DNA of 64,000 nt from positions 1 through 64,000 of the forward strand of contig CAKSFM010000006.1 in the NCBI GenBank assembly GCA_934454525.1, in the 5' to 3' direction. Below, one piece after another: positions 43,323-51,522 of the stretch (the first letter of the stretch is position 1; each line of letters opens with the position of its first letter). The position numbers and the translations under genes are program-made. Under the pieces are notes generated by a model. The model did not search any database, was not told the origin of the DNA, and saw only the letters and a program-made list of their open reading frames with translations. This DNA is from an uncultured Clostridia bacterium (GTDB lineage Bacteria; Bacillota; Clostridia; UMGS1883).

Positions 43323-43778
43323 TCACCCGATTAATGTTTTTATTCTGCGGCAAAGCTTCTGCGCCGCGTCCTCGGTGCCGGCAACGATAAAAATCGTGTC
43401 GTCTCCGGCGATTGTGCCGAGTATGCCCGGATAGTGCATTGCATCAAGCGCCGCGGCAGAGCCTTGCGCCATTCCCGTAAGAGTCTTTAAAACGATTATG
43501 TTCAGCGCACAGTCGGCGCTCACAACGCTTTTGCTGAATATAATCGACATTTTTTCGACAACCTCGTCATTGTCATGAACGGCGCGGTTGGTGGTATAAA
43601 CATACTTTCCGCTGCCGTTGAGCCTTTTTATCAGTCCAAGCTCCTTTATATCGCGCGAAACCGTTGCCTGCGTCACATCAAAGCCGACCTCCGAAAGCGC
43701 AACCGTCAGATCCTGCTGCGTTTCAATATCGTGCTCGCGGATAAGTTCAAGAATTTTATCGCGGCGTTTATTGCTCAT
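43323..43778 (-). CDS. argR: Arginine repressor ArgR
   Basis: Hexameric arginine-dependent repressor. The N-terminal winged HTH (RRDKILELIREHDIETQQDL, DVTQATVSRDIKELGL) and the C-terminal arginine-binding domain (TLTGMAQGSAAALDAM, LGTIAGDDTIFIV) are complete in 151 residues. In this gene order (nadK-argR-recN) it is a general Firmicute feature. Arginine genes themselves are not in this window. Confidence 0.95.
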   Translation of the reverse strand: MSNKRRDKILELIREHDIETQQDLTVALSEVGFDVTQATVSRDIKELGLIKRLNGSGKYVYTTNRAVHDNDEVVEKMSIIFSKSVVSADCALNIIVLKTLTGMAQGSAAALDAMHYPGILGTIAGDDTIFIVAGTEDAAQKLCRRIKTLIG

Positions 43779-43805
43779 GAAAAAACACTTCCTCTTTAAA
43801 TTTTC

Positions 43806-44618
43806 TCAGAATTTCTTCTGTAATATATCGTAAAAGCTCAGCTCAGGCTTGTGCGCCAGCCGCACGGTGTATTCCGATTTTTCAACCGTCACCCTTTCGC
43901 CCGGGGCAACAGGGCGGAATACCTGACCGTCAACGGAAAGCTGCGACGCTTCGTCCGAGGTTATTTCAATTCTTTTCGGCGGCAGAACGATGCTGCGCGC
44001 CCTGAGCATATGCGGACAAATCGGCGTCAGAACCATTGCGTCCGCATTCGGGGCAATGATCGGACCGCCTGCCGCCAGTGAATAAGCCGTCGAGCCCGTG
44101 GGCGTTGCGGCAATAATTCCGTCTGCGCGGTATTTGCAGACCGTCTTTCCCTCGCTCAGCGCGGTAAAATTCATCAGCCGCGATGAATTGCCGCGGCTCA
44201 GAGCTATCTCATTGAGCGCATGGTGCGTTTCTCCGTTTTCAAGGCTGACGCGCAGCATAAAACGGTTGTCGTAATGCATATCGTCCGAAAGCAGCAGCTG
44301 CACCGCTTCGTCAAGGCGGCACGGTTCGATTGATGCAAGATACCCCAAATGCCCGAGGTTTATGCCCAAAAGCACCGTTTCATAAGGCGCGCACCTTTTC
44401 GCAGCGGAGATGATCGTTCCGTCACCGCCGAGAACCACCGCCGTGCCGCACAGCGAAAAAAGCTCATTATCATCGGAAGCCGTTGCAATTCCGAGCACTG
44501 CCGCGTCCTGCGGCAGTGCGTACGGCGCGACCTTCCCGGAGAGCTTTTCAATAAGCGATTTGGCAACGCTGAGCGCATTTTCCTTATCAAAATTTACGAT
44601 AACGGCAATTTTTTTCAT
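43806..44618 (-). CDS. nadK: NAD kinase
   Basis: Phosphorylates NAD to NADP. The signature GGDGTIISA (residues about 60-68) and the NE/D segment HHALNEIALSRG are present, as is DGIIAATPTGSTAYSLAAGGPI. Length is 270 residues. ATG 44618 follows AGGTGG by eight bases; a longer frame from 44630 would include the ribosome binding site. The gene opens the nadK-argR-recN unit from its own promoter at 44642-44670. Confidence 0.95.
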   Translation of the reverse strand: MKKIAVIVNFDKENALSVAKSLIEKLSGKVAPYALPQDAAVLGIATASDDNELFSLCGTAVVLGGDGTIISAAKRCAPYETVLLGINLGHLGYLASIEPCRLDEAVQLLLSDDMHYDNRFMLRVSLENGETHHALNEIALSRGNSSRLMNFTALSEGKTVCKYRADGIIAATPTGSTAYSLAAGGPIIAPNADAMVLTPICPHMLRARSIVLPPKRIEITSDEASQLSVDGQVFRPVAPGERVTVEKSEYTVRLAHKPELSFYDILQKKF

Positions 44619-44641
44619 AATATCAACCACCTGTATGTATA

Positions 44642-44670
44642 ATTATACATCAAAAATTATAAAAGGTCAA
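44642..44670 (-). promoter_or_regulatory. Promoter of nadK-argR-recN
   Basis: On the minus strand TTGACC (44670-44665) and TATAAT (44647-44642) have a 17-bp spacer. The leader is about 17 bases and contains the AGGTGG ribosome binding site. Confidence 0.75.
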
Positions 44671-44708
44671 ACATAATACAAAAAAATATTAAATTTTCGT
44701 TACATGCC

Positions 44709-44737
44709 TTGTAATTATATCTGCAAAAGGTTATAAT
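44709..44737 (+). promoter_or_regulatory. Promoter of the small UPF0291 gene
   Basis: TTGTAA (44709-44714) and TATAAT (44732-44737) have a 17-bp spacer. It is divergent from the nadK promoter, with about 40 bp between the two -35 elements. Confidence 0.7.
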
Positions 44738-44760
44738 CATTTCAAGAAGGAAGGTAAACC

Positions 44761-44928
44761 ATGGAAAAGCATAAGATTGCGAGGATTAACGAGCTTGCAA
44801 AAAAGCAGAGAACAATCGGACTTACAGAGGATGAAAAGGCTGAGCAGCACGAGCTTCGGCAGGAGTATCTCAGCAGCATAAGGCAGAATTTCAGACAAAC
44901 GCTTGAAAGCATTGAGTTTAAGGATTGA
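44761..44928 (+). CDS. UPF0291/DUF896 small protein (YnzC-like)
   Basis: A 55-residue helical protein. The opening KIARINELAKKQRTIGLTED and the end EYLSSIRQNFRQTLESIEF (cores) match the DUF896/YnzC family, which folds as a helical hairpin. The role is unknown; the Bacillus relatives are linked to the SOS or cell-division region only by position. AAGGAAGG precedes the ATG. It overlaps none of its neighbours and is followed by the HPr-like gene after 13 bases. Confidence 0.9.
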   Translation: MEKHKIARINELAKKQRTIGLTEDEKAEQHELRQEYLSSIRQNFRQTLESIEFKD

Positions 44929-44941
44929 AAGGATGGTCGCT

Positions 44942-45175
44942 ATGATGAAAAGCTATGAAATTTTTCTGAAATCAATTATTGACGTTAAGAATTTTGTCAA
45001 TATCGTGAACGAATATGATTTTGATATTGACCTTGAATCGGGAAGGTATGTTGTCGATGCAAAAAGCATAATGGGCATTTTTTCGCTCGACCTTTCAAAG
45101 CCGATAACCATGAGGGTTTATGCCGATGACCCGTCGGAAATCGAAAAGAAAATCGCTCAGTTTGAAAAGAAGTAA
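44942..45175 (+). CDS. HPr-like domain protein without the catalytic histidine
   Basis: A 77-residue protein with the HPr fold. The segment VDAKSIMGIFSLDLSKPITM aligns with the conserved Ser-46 region of HPr (KSIMGIMSL). The N-terminal part, where HPr carries the phosphorylated His in GIHARPA, reads SIIDVKNFVNIVNEY here, so the catalytic His is missing. It cannot carry phosphate as HPr does; a binding or regulatory role is an inference. ATG 44942 follows AAAGGA by eight bases. Confidence 0.8.
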   Translation: MMKSYEIFLKSIIDVKNFVNIVNEYDFDIDLESGRYVVDAKSIMGIFSLDLSKPITMRVYADDPSEIEKKIAQFEKK

Positions 45176-45242
45176 AAAAGTTTCAGGCAGACAACGATAG
45201 GAGAATATTGTGTCATTACCTGTTGTCAAACAGGGGAAAGAA

Positions 45243-45279
45243 ACACGTATATCACTTTTTCAAGATGATATACGTGTTG
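45243..45279 (+). repeat. Long inverted repeat in the decayed stretch
   Basis: ACACGTATATC (from about 45243) pairs with GATATACGTGT (ending about 45279) around a 13-base centre. It lies inside a possible 27-codon frame. There is no T-run. It could be an operator or element end. Confidence 0.5.
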
Positions 45280-45319
45280 TTTATGTACAGTGATATTTTT
45301 TTGTAAAGCAGCGCCAATC

Positions 45320-45502
45320 CTAAAAGCAAAAGAATAGACGTAAGAAAAACAAAGACTGTTTGTTTGGGGTTGACTCTTTCATTCGTACTTTTTCGGGCTT
45401 ATAAAAGATTAGTTCACATTGTCCCCAACCTTCAACATTCAAAGGTAATGGGATCGGTTGATCAAAATAATCTGCTAAACTTTGGCTATAATCTGGTAAC
45501 AT
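45320..45502 (-). CDS. Small hypothetical protein, 60 residues
   Basis: Not recognised. On the minus strand it has a good ribosome binding site (AAAGGAG seven bases before the ATG). It starts MLPDYSQSLADYFDQPIPLP and ends in a hydrophobic run (SLFFLRLFFCF). It may be the N-terminal remnant of a larger gene whose frame is lost downstream. Kept only because of the ribosome binding site. Confidence 0.35.
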   Translation of the reverse strand: MLPDYSQSLADYFDQPIPLPLNVEGWGQCELIFYKPEKVRMKESTPNKQSLFFLRLFFCF

Positions 45503-45610
45503 TTCATTTCTCCTTTATTTTATTTTTGTTGAATTTTCTTGTTTACTGTAGGCTTTGATTGCTTTTAAGAAATAGACTTGAGAATAAAAAATTATTAATA
45601 AAGTAAAAGT

Positions 45611-45913
45611 ATGTACATGTTGTTTTACTTTACCAACTCAATTAAAGAGAACGCCCTCTACCTGCTGGATGAGCCGGAAAACAGTTTATCTGCTTCACTA
45701 CAATTGAAACTGAAAAGATTTCTTGAGGATTCTGCTCGATTCTATCACTGCCAATTCATCATCTCAACACATTCACCGTTTCTGCTTTCTATGCAAGGTG
45801 CAAAAATATATGATCTCGACTCAGAACCAATCGGTGTAAAGCCATGGACTCAGCTGGAAAATGTCAAAATGTATTACAGTTTCTTCAAAAGCCATGAAAA
45901 AGAGTTTTTCTGA
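45611..45913 (+). pseudogene. C-terminal fragment of an AAA/ABC-type ATPase
   Basis: The 100-residue frame contains Walker B ALYLLDEPENSLSA and the H-loop FIISTHSPFLL, followed by GAKIYDLDSEPI, as in small RecF/ABC-like AAA ATPases of Firmicutes. The P-loop half is missing and no ribosome binding site precedes the frame. The sequence upstream of about 45620 does not continue the family, so this is a truncated relic. Confidence 0.75.
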
Positions 45914-46029
45914 TATCCACCCGAGGACATTTTCGATTGACCACGCTGGACTATTCTGTTTCCCCAGAGTATAATACAAATAAAGTTACAGACCTCCGCT
46001 ACTGATAGCATCCCCTGATAGCTTTTTAT

Positions 46030-46080
46030 AAATCGCCGCAAACCTTTGTAAAATCAAGGTTTGCGGCGATTTTTCTTTTT
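46030..46080. terminator. Strong terminator in the decayed stretch
   Basis: AAATCGCCGCAAACCTT (46030-46046) pairs with AAGGTTTGCGGCGATTT across a nine-base loop. It is followed by T-rich sequence, and the complementary strand also has an A/T tail, so it may act in both directions. Confidence 0.85.
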
Positions 46081-46285
46081 GCGAAACTTCTTATTGTAAG
46101 AATAGTTGCTGTTGGCTTTTTTATTTTATGCGGCTATCCGTACTTATAAATCAGAAATGAATAACTCTAAAAGGAGTTTTTTGTTTCTGCTTTTTCTATT
46201 GCCCAAAAGCTGAAATTTGCTTTTAATCATTTTTCAGAGAGGAGAGAAAGAAAATGAACTAATATGTATATGAAGGAGGGAAACA

Positions 46286-46351
46286 GTGAGACCTCAAATT
46301 TCGAAACCGGATACGGGAAAAGATTTTTTGAGTTACAGCTGCCGGGATTGA
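46286..46351 (+). CDS. Short ORF with strong ribosome binding site, probable remnant
   Basis: A 21-codon frame starting at GTG 46286, preceded by GAAGGAGGG. It reads MRPQISKPDTGKDFLSYSCR and then Asp and stop. It may be the start of a gene truncated by decay. It is close to the kinase's 3' end on the opposite strand. Confidence 0.3.
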   Translation: MRPQISKPDTGKDFLSYSCRD

Positions 46352-46374
46352 CTCCCAAGAATATGGGGCACAAC

Positions 46375-48033
46375 CTATGATGTTAGTTTTATTTTGACAA
46401 CAACCATCGTGTATGTACCTTCAACCGAATCGAATTCCATTGAAAAATTGCTATGGTATTGTAAATACAAACGATGGTACAAATTTGACAGACCTATGTG
46501 TTTATGCACAATTTTATTTCTGTAAATACTACCCCGGATCTGTTCTAATTTTTTTTCTGAGCAGCCTAATCCGTTATCATGAACTTTTAAGATTAACCAA
46601 TCTTCCTCGGTGTAAGCAGAAAGTATTATTTTGAATTTTTTTTCTCCAACAGAAAACCCGTGGTTGAATGAGTTTTCAATTATGGGCTGAAAAATCATTC
46701 TGAGAATATTTTGATCATAAATATCTTTTTGTATATCATACTTTATTTCAAATTCGTCTTTGTATTTAACATCCATTATTGATATATAACATTTTATTAT
46801 TTCGATTTCTTCTTTTAAGCTTGTGATACAGTCGGTGTTTAAATTATAACGTAAAATTTTTGCCAGATATACGGTGATGGATTCAATTTCAGAAACTTGA
46901 TTTGAAATTGCGAGACTCCTTAACATTTCAAATGTATTATATAAAAAGTGCGGGTTCACCTGACTTTGCAAAGCATACATTGTAGTAACGATTCTTGTCT
47001 GTTCCTGCTCATATAATTTTTCTTGATTCAAGAGTATTTTTTTATAAAGAGATTTGTTTTTGACTATCATGTTATTTAATGCGTTTGCTATTGTTTCTAT
47101 TTCGCTTGTGGCCGATATAGACAGCGTCTTTAATCTTTGGTTCAACAGACAGCTGTCTAAAAAAGCTACAATTTGCTGCAGAGGAGCGAGAGTTTTTTTA
47201 TTTGTATCGTACAAAAAAAACGCTATGATTAACAATAACAGCAACGTTTCAAAGAATACAATAATCATAAAAAAGAAAAGCGAGTTATTTTTAAAATTAA
47301 AATTAATATATCCGTCGAAGTGCCAATCGGTTCCTTGTATATGAGTATCTCCGAGTTCTAATTTTAAATTGCCTATATTTCCGTACACGACTTTTGCTTT
47401 AAAATAATCATTAAAAAGCGTGATCGATATATCACTGACAAGGTCATATCCGTAGAAAAATTCAGTTAGGTTTATGGATGTCAGCAAGCAATGATAGCCA
47501 TAATTTTCATACGAGGCGGTTGAATAGTTAATTCTTTTTAGTTTTTTGAATGTGCAAAAGCTTATCTCATTAGCGCTTTTAGTAAAATTATTAAAAAAAC
47601 AAAATTCTGTCTCATTTTGATTTTTAGAGTATATTTTATACAAAGAGATTAATGCAGACGTTTGGTCTTTGGATGGAGTAAACGAGGAATAGACTATTTC
47701 ACCGTTCGTATTGAAGACCAATGATTGCAGCGGTTGGACGTTAGACACCACTTTTGAATATACAATGTTGGTCATTTGTGATTTTGCTTTTCCGGAATTA
47801 TTATTTGTTAATTCAAAAAGATCAGCCTGAGAAGAAATTTCTCTTTCTATACATTCAAGATTTTTAATTTCATTTTGTATTTTTGTGAGAAAAAAAGATT
47901 TTGTGGATGTTTTTACATTATATACGTTTTCATTGTATGAACTTATAAATTGAACGCAAAGTATTAAATTGCTGAATACAATTACCGCCAATGAAAGACC
48001 TATGAAAATATAAAACTTAACACTGAATTTCAA
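46375..48033 (-). CDS. Sensor histidine kinase, YesM/LytS type
   Basis: A 552-residue sensor kinase. One N-terminal membrane helix (FYIFIGLSLAVIVFSNLIL), an extracellular sensor of about 240 residues and a second helix (FFMIIVFFETLLLLLIIAFF) precede a HAMP-like linker. The kinase part has the His_kinase motif QVNPHFLYNTFEMLRS (phospho-His), then MIFQPIIENSFNHG and DNGLGCSEKKL. TTG 48033 is chosen because GGAGG stands eight bases upstream and the response-regulator stop is next to it. An ATG at 48153 would overlap the regulator by 119 bases. YesM-type kinases sense extracellular carbohydrate in Bacillus. Confidence 0.9.
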   Translation of the reverse strand: MKFSVKFYIFIGLSLAVIVFSNLILCVQFISSYNENVYNVKTSTKSFFLTKIQNEIKNLECIEREISSQADLFELTNNNSGKAKSQMTNIVYSKVVSNVQPLQSLVFNTNGEIVYSSFTPSKDQTSALISLYKIYSKNQNETEFCFFNNFTKSANEISFCTFKKLKRINYSTASYENYGYHCLLTSINLTEFFYGYDLVSDISITLFNDYFKAKVVYGNIGNLKLELGDTHIQGTDWHFDGYINFNFKNNSLFFFMIIVFFETLLLLLIIAFFLYDTNKKTLAPLQQIVAFLDSCLLNQRLKTLSISATSEIETIANALNNMIVKNKSLYKKILLNQEKLYEQEQTRIVTTMYALQSQVNPHFLYNTFEMLRSLAISNQVSEIESITVYLAKILRYNLNTDCITSLKEEIEIIKCYISIMDVKYKDEFEIKYDIQKDIYDQNILRMIFQPIIENSFNHGFSVGEKKFKIILSAYTEEDWLILKVHDNGLGCSEKKLEQIRGSIYRNKIVHKHIGLSNLYHRLYLQYHSNFSMEFDSVEGTYTMVVVKIKLTS

Positions 48034-48034
48034 A

Positions 48035-48784
48035 TTATTTTCCTCCGTTATTTTTTGAACAATGCTGTATAAAAGAAGTTGGAGTCTTCCCAAAATATTG
48101 ACGAAAGCTCTTGTGAAAATATGAATAGTCTGAATATCCAACTTTTTCAGCAATCGTGCTAATGCTGTATTCTCCTCTCAAAAGCAAGTCTTTTGCTTTT
48201 TCAAGCCGTACCGTTTTTAAGTAATTTGAAAAGGTGATATTTAGATTTTTTTTGAACAAAAGACATAGATAATTTCTGTTAAAATAAAATTTTTGCGATA
48301 TTTGCTCCAATGTAATTTTTTTATGATAATTTTCATTAATATAAGATATAATCCGCGAAAAATTTTGTGTGACATCTTCTGTTTCGGTAATGACATTCTG
48401 CGAGAGCTTTGATATGGCCTTTTGAAGGATTATATCTGTTTCGTCTTTGTCAATAGGCTTTAAGCAATAATCTATAACGCCGATATTTATTGCCTTGCGA
48501 AAATATTCATAGTCACTGTAGGCAGATATGATTATAAAGAGCGGTTTATCAAGCTTTAATTCACATCTTACCTTTTCTATAAGCGTCAGCCCGTCCATTT
48601 TGGGCATTTTTATATCGCAAAAAGCCAGATCTATATCACTGCCTGATTCTAAAGCTTCATAAAATGCAATCGGATCACGATAAGTTTCCGACGCCTCGCA
48701 ATTGAATTTTTCCCAATCAAAGGAGCGCTTTATTCCTTCAATTATAAGCTTGTCATCATCAATTATAGCAACCTTGTATGCCAT
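48035..48784 (-). CDS. Response regulator, YesN type (receiver plus AraC DNA-binding)
   Basis: A 249-residue regulator. The receiver domain has the acidic pair IIDDDK and the phospho-acceptor Asp in LAFCDIKMPKMDG, then IIISAYSDYEYFRKA and CLKPIDKDE. The AraC-type C-terminus has ITLEQISQKFYFNRNYLCLL and ISTIAEKVGYSDYSYFHKSF. Start 48784 (MAYKVAIIDDD) is chosen over 48817 because it fits the family N-terminus. It is the first gene of the two-component operon and divergent from the surface locus it probably controls. Confidence 0.92.
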   Translation of the reverse strand: MAYKVAIIDDDKLIIEGIKRSFDWEKFNCEASETYRDPIAFYEALESGSDIDLAFCDIKMPKMDGLTLIEKVRCELKLDKPLFIIISAYSDYEYFRKAINIGVIDYCLKPIDKDETDIILQKAISKLSQNVITETEDVTQNFSRIISYINENYHKKITLEQISQKFYFNRNYLCLLFKKNLNITFSNYLKTVRLEKAKDLLLRGEYSISTIAEKVGYSDYSYFHKSFRQYFGKTPTSFIQHCSKNNGGK

Positions 48785-48900
48785 ACAAATCATCCTCGTT
48801 AAAAAATACACTGACATTTATATAATTGCAAATAAATAATTACTGCAGCTCTGCAAATATAAAAATCGCTTTTTATTAAAGCTTGATATATACATTGCTA

Positions 48901-48929
48901 ATTATAGCATACCATATTGCAAAATTCAA
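48901..48929 (-). promoter_or_regulatory. Promoter of the response regulator-kinase operon
   Basis: On the minus strand TTGAAT (48929-48924) and TATAAT (48906-48901) have a 17-bp spacer. The leader to the start at 48784 is about 110 bases. Confidence 0.65.
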
Positions 48930-48934
48930 CGTGA

Positions 48935-49474
48935 AATCATATTCATACAAGAATGTGTGAGTATTTTACAATAAAACATGAGTTTTTTTGATAACCATGG
49001 CTGAGAACAACGTTGAATTTCATTAAGAAGAACCGTTGTAAATATTTGTTAAATGCTATTGTACAAAAGTAAAAACTATGTGAGAAAAGACTATCGATCA
49101 TACTTGAAGTCATCTCAAAAAAAGATAATTACCTCATTTTTTATAGAATATCATATCATTTTGAGAATGTCAATATGACATACTGACGGTAATCAACCTG
49201 CAAGGAAAGCCCCCGTGTATCTGCTTTTTTGCTTTTGCGATAAAATAATTGTGGAGATATTTGAACTGAAAAAAGGACAAAGAAAATGCAGAATGTGAAT
49301 AATTTGCATAAAGCATATGAGAATTTTTTATATACTTTACTATCTAAAAAGTATATACTTGTACGTAAGTAGTATGTATGTTAGGAAGGCAGAATTATAT
49401 TATTGATTAAAACCGAGAAAACATAAGTTGCTTTTATTTTAACGGACAAAATCTAAAAGTACAAGGAGAGGCTT
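48935..49474. other. AT-rich divergent intergenic region
   Basis: The interval between the two-component operon and the surface locus is strongly A/T-rich. It contains a TGTCAATATGACA inverted repeat (49168-49180) that may be part of an operator. No strong sigma-A promoter for the plus-strand genes was identified. A small frame (49286-49372) is listed separately. Confidence 0.4.
49286..49372 (+). CDS. Possible 28-residue leader or small peptide
   Basis: ATG 49286 lies eight bases after AGGA. The 28-residue product begins MQNVNNLHKAYENFLY and ends in a basic tail. It has no signal peptide. It sits about 100 bases upstream of the first surface gene, so it could be a leader peptide or a chance frame in A/T-rich sequence. 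Confidence 0.25.
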   Translation: MQNVNNLHKAYENFLYTLLSKKYILVRK

Positions 49475-51511
49475 ATGAAGAAAAATATTATTAAAATTCT
49501 GATGCTGACTGCGTTAATGCTGATTATGTTTTTAACTGTGGCAAATGCGCAGCCGGAACGGGAGAATATTAATCAAACGTATGACACAACGGGATACGGT
49601 TCGTATATAAAGGTATATCTTAACAAAAAAGATTCCATGTATAATCCTGTAAACACCATGGCTATCGTAAACACAGGCAAGCTTCATGTCAAGTTTCAAT
49701 ACAGTGTAACCGAGAATGGGCAGGGGCCTTTAAGAGTTGAGCTGCGCGGATATACCTCCGAGGTGACTCATGACAAGGTCAATCCGTACTGGGAGGGTTG
49801 GCAGTATGACGCAACGGCTGAAAAGCTTGTCAGCGGTACGGAATATTCCTTTGATGCCGTTCTCGACACGAAAGCTTTGGTATCGGGCAAAACCGTTCAG
49901 GACGGTCCGTATCTTTTTATCGCAGGAGTCGGATCTACCGTTGAGGTGAAAAATCTCGAATTGTATGCTGAGGGGAATTATGAAGAACCGGTTTACATGC
50001 TTGACAAAATGTCCCTGCAGCCTGCTGCCGGTGTTGAAATACCGTATTATAACGGAGAAATTTATGAGCTGAAGCCTGAAAGGTTCGATGTTCCCAGAAC
50101 TCAGCACCGAATCGCAACATACAAAAATGTTTATGATTTTGTTGAAGGGACAAATTATGCTGTGACCTTTTTGTATAAGGCAGGTGCGAATGTTAAAAAA
50201 TTTGCACTTGATACGACCGGCGACCCGTCGGAAACTTCGGGATGGAAGAGTGTGGGCAATTACGAATCGGGAACGGATAACGCTGACTGGCAAAATGGCT
50301 GTTTGTCGTTTAAGTGTTCTGCAGAGCTTGCTGAAAACGATAGATTATATTTAAGCTATCACCTGAAAGCCTCGTCAAATAATCCGGAAACTGATAATAT
50401 ATATATCACCGATATGATTTTATATGAGATTCCTTCAGCCTCAGCTGTATACAACTCAGGCACTGTCGAAAAGGATGCCAAGGGCGCGCCTGTAGTCACA
50501 TTAGCATTTAACGGTAAGCCGGATAAGCTTTCGGTTGCAAACGGACTGCTGCTGAACGGACAGCCTCTCAGCAAGGAGGAAGCCGAGCTATTGCCTGCGC
50601 CCGATGACAGAACAGTGAAAATCGGAATTAAAAAATTTCTTTCACCGCTCTCAGAGAATAATATTGAATTATCGGAATGTTATGACATATTCGGCAGAGA
50701 AGCAGATCTTTCAAATGCCGTTCCGATTAGGTTTACGGCTAATCCGCACATATCAAGTAAGCTGAATTTAGAGTCTTATGTTTATGGAGAAGGCGATTTT
50801 TATAAAGTAGTGCCAACCGGTAATTTTGTTGAAGGCGCTACTCCGTGGAAGCATCTGATGGAATATACTTTCCCGGACGGTGAGTTGGATGTTGATGCAA
50901 AAATATGTGTCAGAATTAAGATTAGGCTAACAAACGAAAGCCGCGGCTATGTTGGACAGAGGGTATCGCTTATGTGCAAAGACTCTAAGGAGGGAGGCGG
51001 AAGAACTGTATTTTCAGAGACGATTGATGACGCTGCTGTGAATGGCTGGCAGACAATGGAGTTTTATTTCACTCCCGGAGAAAATCAACAAGTACCACCG
51101 CGTGATACATATATGATATATTTTTGTGTGAGCAGCACAGCGGATATTTTTACTCCCGAAAACTATTATTATATGTCGGAAGCGGAATTTGAATTTGCGG
51201 ACGGACTTGATGTGTCTTTTATAAAGCGTACGCCCCGAAGCGCTGCTGTTATTGTGGAAAACCATACAAATGAAAGCATAAATTTCAGCGGTACTGTTAT
51301 AATTGTATGCTACGATAGCTCCGGAGTTATGAGGGAAGCGGTTATATCAGCGCCTTTAAATGAAAAATTAGAAGCAAATGAAGGCTTTGCTTCAATAGAA
51401 GTAAAATTAAAAAATGATGTTCAATCGGGTGATAGAATAACAGTATTTTTGCTGAATTCTTTAGATCGGTTGGAACCGCTGAAAAAACAATTGGTTGAAT
51501 ATATATATTAG
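49475..51511 (+). CDS. Secreted multi-module beta-sandwich protein, copy A
   Basis: A 678-residue exported protein. The signal peptide ends at ANA (residue about 25). Two carbohydrate-binding-module-like beta-sandwich regions (about 27-170 and 185-325) are followed by an Ig-like domain (about 330-425) and a third sandwich (about 430-560). A C-terminal Ig-like module (IVENHTNESINFSG, then VFLLNSLDRLEPL) ends the protein. No catalytic motif or SLH module is seen. AAGGAGAGG precedes the ATG. The first two thirds of its N-terminal half is almost identical to the next gene. Glycan binding is an inference from fold and context. Confidence 0.8.
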   Translation: MKKNIIKILMLTALMLIMFLTVANAQPERENINQTYDTTGYGSYIKVYLNKKDSMYNPVNTMAIVNTGKLHVKFQYSVTENGQGPLRVELRGYTSEVTHDKVNPYWEGWQYDATAEKLVSGTEYSFDAVLDTKALVSGKTVQDGPYLFIAGVGSTVEVKNLELYAEGNYEEPVYMLDKMSLQPAAGVEIPYYNGEIYELKPERFDVPRTQHRIATYKNVYDFVEGTNYAVTFLYKAGANVKKFALDTTGDPSETSGWKSVGNYESGTDNADWQNGCLSFKCSAELAENDRLYLSYHLKASSNNPETDNIYITDMILYEIPSASAVYNSGTVEKDAKGAPVVTLAFNGKPDKLSVANGLLLNGQPLSKEEAELLPAPDDRTVKIGIKKFLSPLSENNIELSECYDIFGREADLSNAVPIRFTANPHISSKLNLESYVYGEGDFYKVVPTGNFVEGATPWKHLMEYTFPDGELDVDAKICVRIKIRLTNESRGYVGQRVSLMCKDSKEGGGRTVFSETIDDAAVNGWQTMEFYFTPGENQQVPPRDTYMIYFCVSSTADIFTPENYYYMSEAEFEFADGLDVSFIKRTPRSAAVIVENHTNESINFSGTVIIVCYDSSGVMREAVISAPLNEKLEANEGFASIEVKLKNDVQSGDRITVFLLNSLDRLEPLKKQLVEYIY

Positions 51512-51522
51512 AGGAGAGGCTT

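Larger units (their letters stand above)
45176..46374. other. Decayed accessory stretch with gene fragments
   Basis: About 1.2 kb without an intact gene of normal length. It holds a possible 27-codon frame (45210-45293), a 60-codon minus-strand frame (45320-45502), a truncated ATPase (45611-45913), a strong terminator (46030-46080) and a 21-codon frame with a strong ribosome binding site (46286-46351). The mix suggests remnants of an integrated element. Confidence 0.5.
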
